Shown here piece after piece: positions 5,576-5,745 of a stretch of DNA of 5,745 bases. The stretch's first letter is position 1. Each line of letters begins with the position of its first letter. The DNA lies in assembly GCA_003490025.1 (NCBI GenBank), contig DNJC01000047.1:1-5745 (forward strand), written 5' to 3'. Source of the DNA: Geobacter sp. Lineage in GTDB: Bacteria > Desulfobacterota > Desulfuromonadia > Geobacterales > Geobacteraceae. The position numbers and the translations under genes are program-made. The notes under the pieces were generated by a model. The model made no database searches. It saw only the letters and a list, made by a program, of their open reading frames with translations, and had not been told where the DNA came from.

Positions 5576-5745
5576 ATGGAAAACGCCCGCAAGATCTTGC
5601 AATTTGCCAGACCTGGAACGGTCATCGAATTTTCTCTTGGAAGTGAAAAAGAGATCGGGCTCAGCAAGCTCATCAACAGATTAAACTTTATAAATTTCCA
5701 AGAAGATTCAATCCTCGTAAATTTCAGACATGCCAAGTACCCCCG
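5576..5745 (+). CDS. Uncharacterised protein, N-terminal 56 residues (3' end outside window), possibly PilZ-like
   Basis: An ATG at 5576-5578 follows a strong AAGGAG ribosome binding site (5565-5570) by five bases, and the frame stays open to the window edge. The protein begins MENARKILQF. A segment FSLGSEKEIGLSKLINRLN follows, then a strand-like ILVNFRHAKYPR. There is no signal peptide or membrane helix. The short basic strand segments recall the N-terminal half of small Geobacter-type PilZ (c-di-GMP-binding) proteins, but the RxxxR and D/NxSxxG motifs that would prove this would lie beyond the window. GC content is about 42%, well below the neighbouring genes, with codons such as TTA, ATA and AGA. 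That could mean recent acquisition or relaxed codon choice at the 5' end. The existence of the gene is well supported; the PilZ reading is a guess. Confidence 0.7.
   Translation, partial: MENARKILQFARPGTVIEFSLGSEKEIGLSKLINRLNFINFQEDSILVNFRHAKYP

Overview
The window is a GC-rich stretch of bacterial chromosome, except for its right end. It is dominated by signal-transduction genes. The protein styles are a V4R-like sensor joined to GAF and a histidine kinase, a GAF-GGDEF diguanylate cyclase with a likely sigma-54 promoter, and a TatD-associated radical SAM protein. Together they suggest a Geobacter/Geomonas-type member of the Desulfuromonadota (former Deltaproteobacteria). That placement is inferred from sequence style and has not been tested by a database search.

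Layout, left to right. Bases 1-285 (+) are the C-terminal end of a TatD-associated radical SAM protein. It converges, across a 72-base gap, with a 703-residue orphan membrane sensor histidine kinase (358-2469, -). Next is a long divergent intergenic region of about 700 bases (2470-3170). It holds a plausible sigma-70-like promoter and a palindrome facing the kinase, several more inverted repeats, and a good sigma-54 -24/-12 element (3051-3066) facing right. A 713-residue GAF-GGDEF diguanylate cyclase follows (3171-5312, +), with intact catalytic GGEEF and RxxD inhibitory motifs. After a C-rich, G-poor trailer and an AT-rich leader, a new gene starts at 5576 (+) with a strong ribosome binding site and runs off the window. 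It is clearly lower in GC and may be a PilZ-like protein.

Working together (inference): two multi-input cytoplasmic sensors are transcribed divergently from one regulatory region. One passes its signal on by phosphorylation to a partner not encoded here. The other makes cyclic di-GMP, possibly under sigma-54 and an enhancer-binding protein. If the right-hand gene is a PilZ protein, the cyclase sits beside a candidate effector of its own product. I found no RNA gene, insertion sequence, CRISPR array or c-di-GMP riboswitch. The most interesting items are the control region between the two sensors and the uncharacterised N-terminal sensory modules of both proteins.
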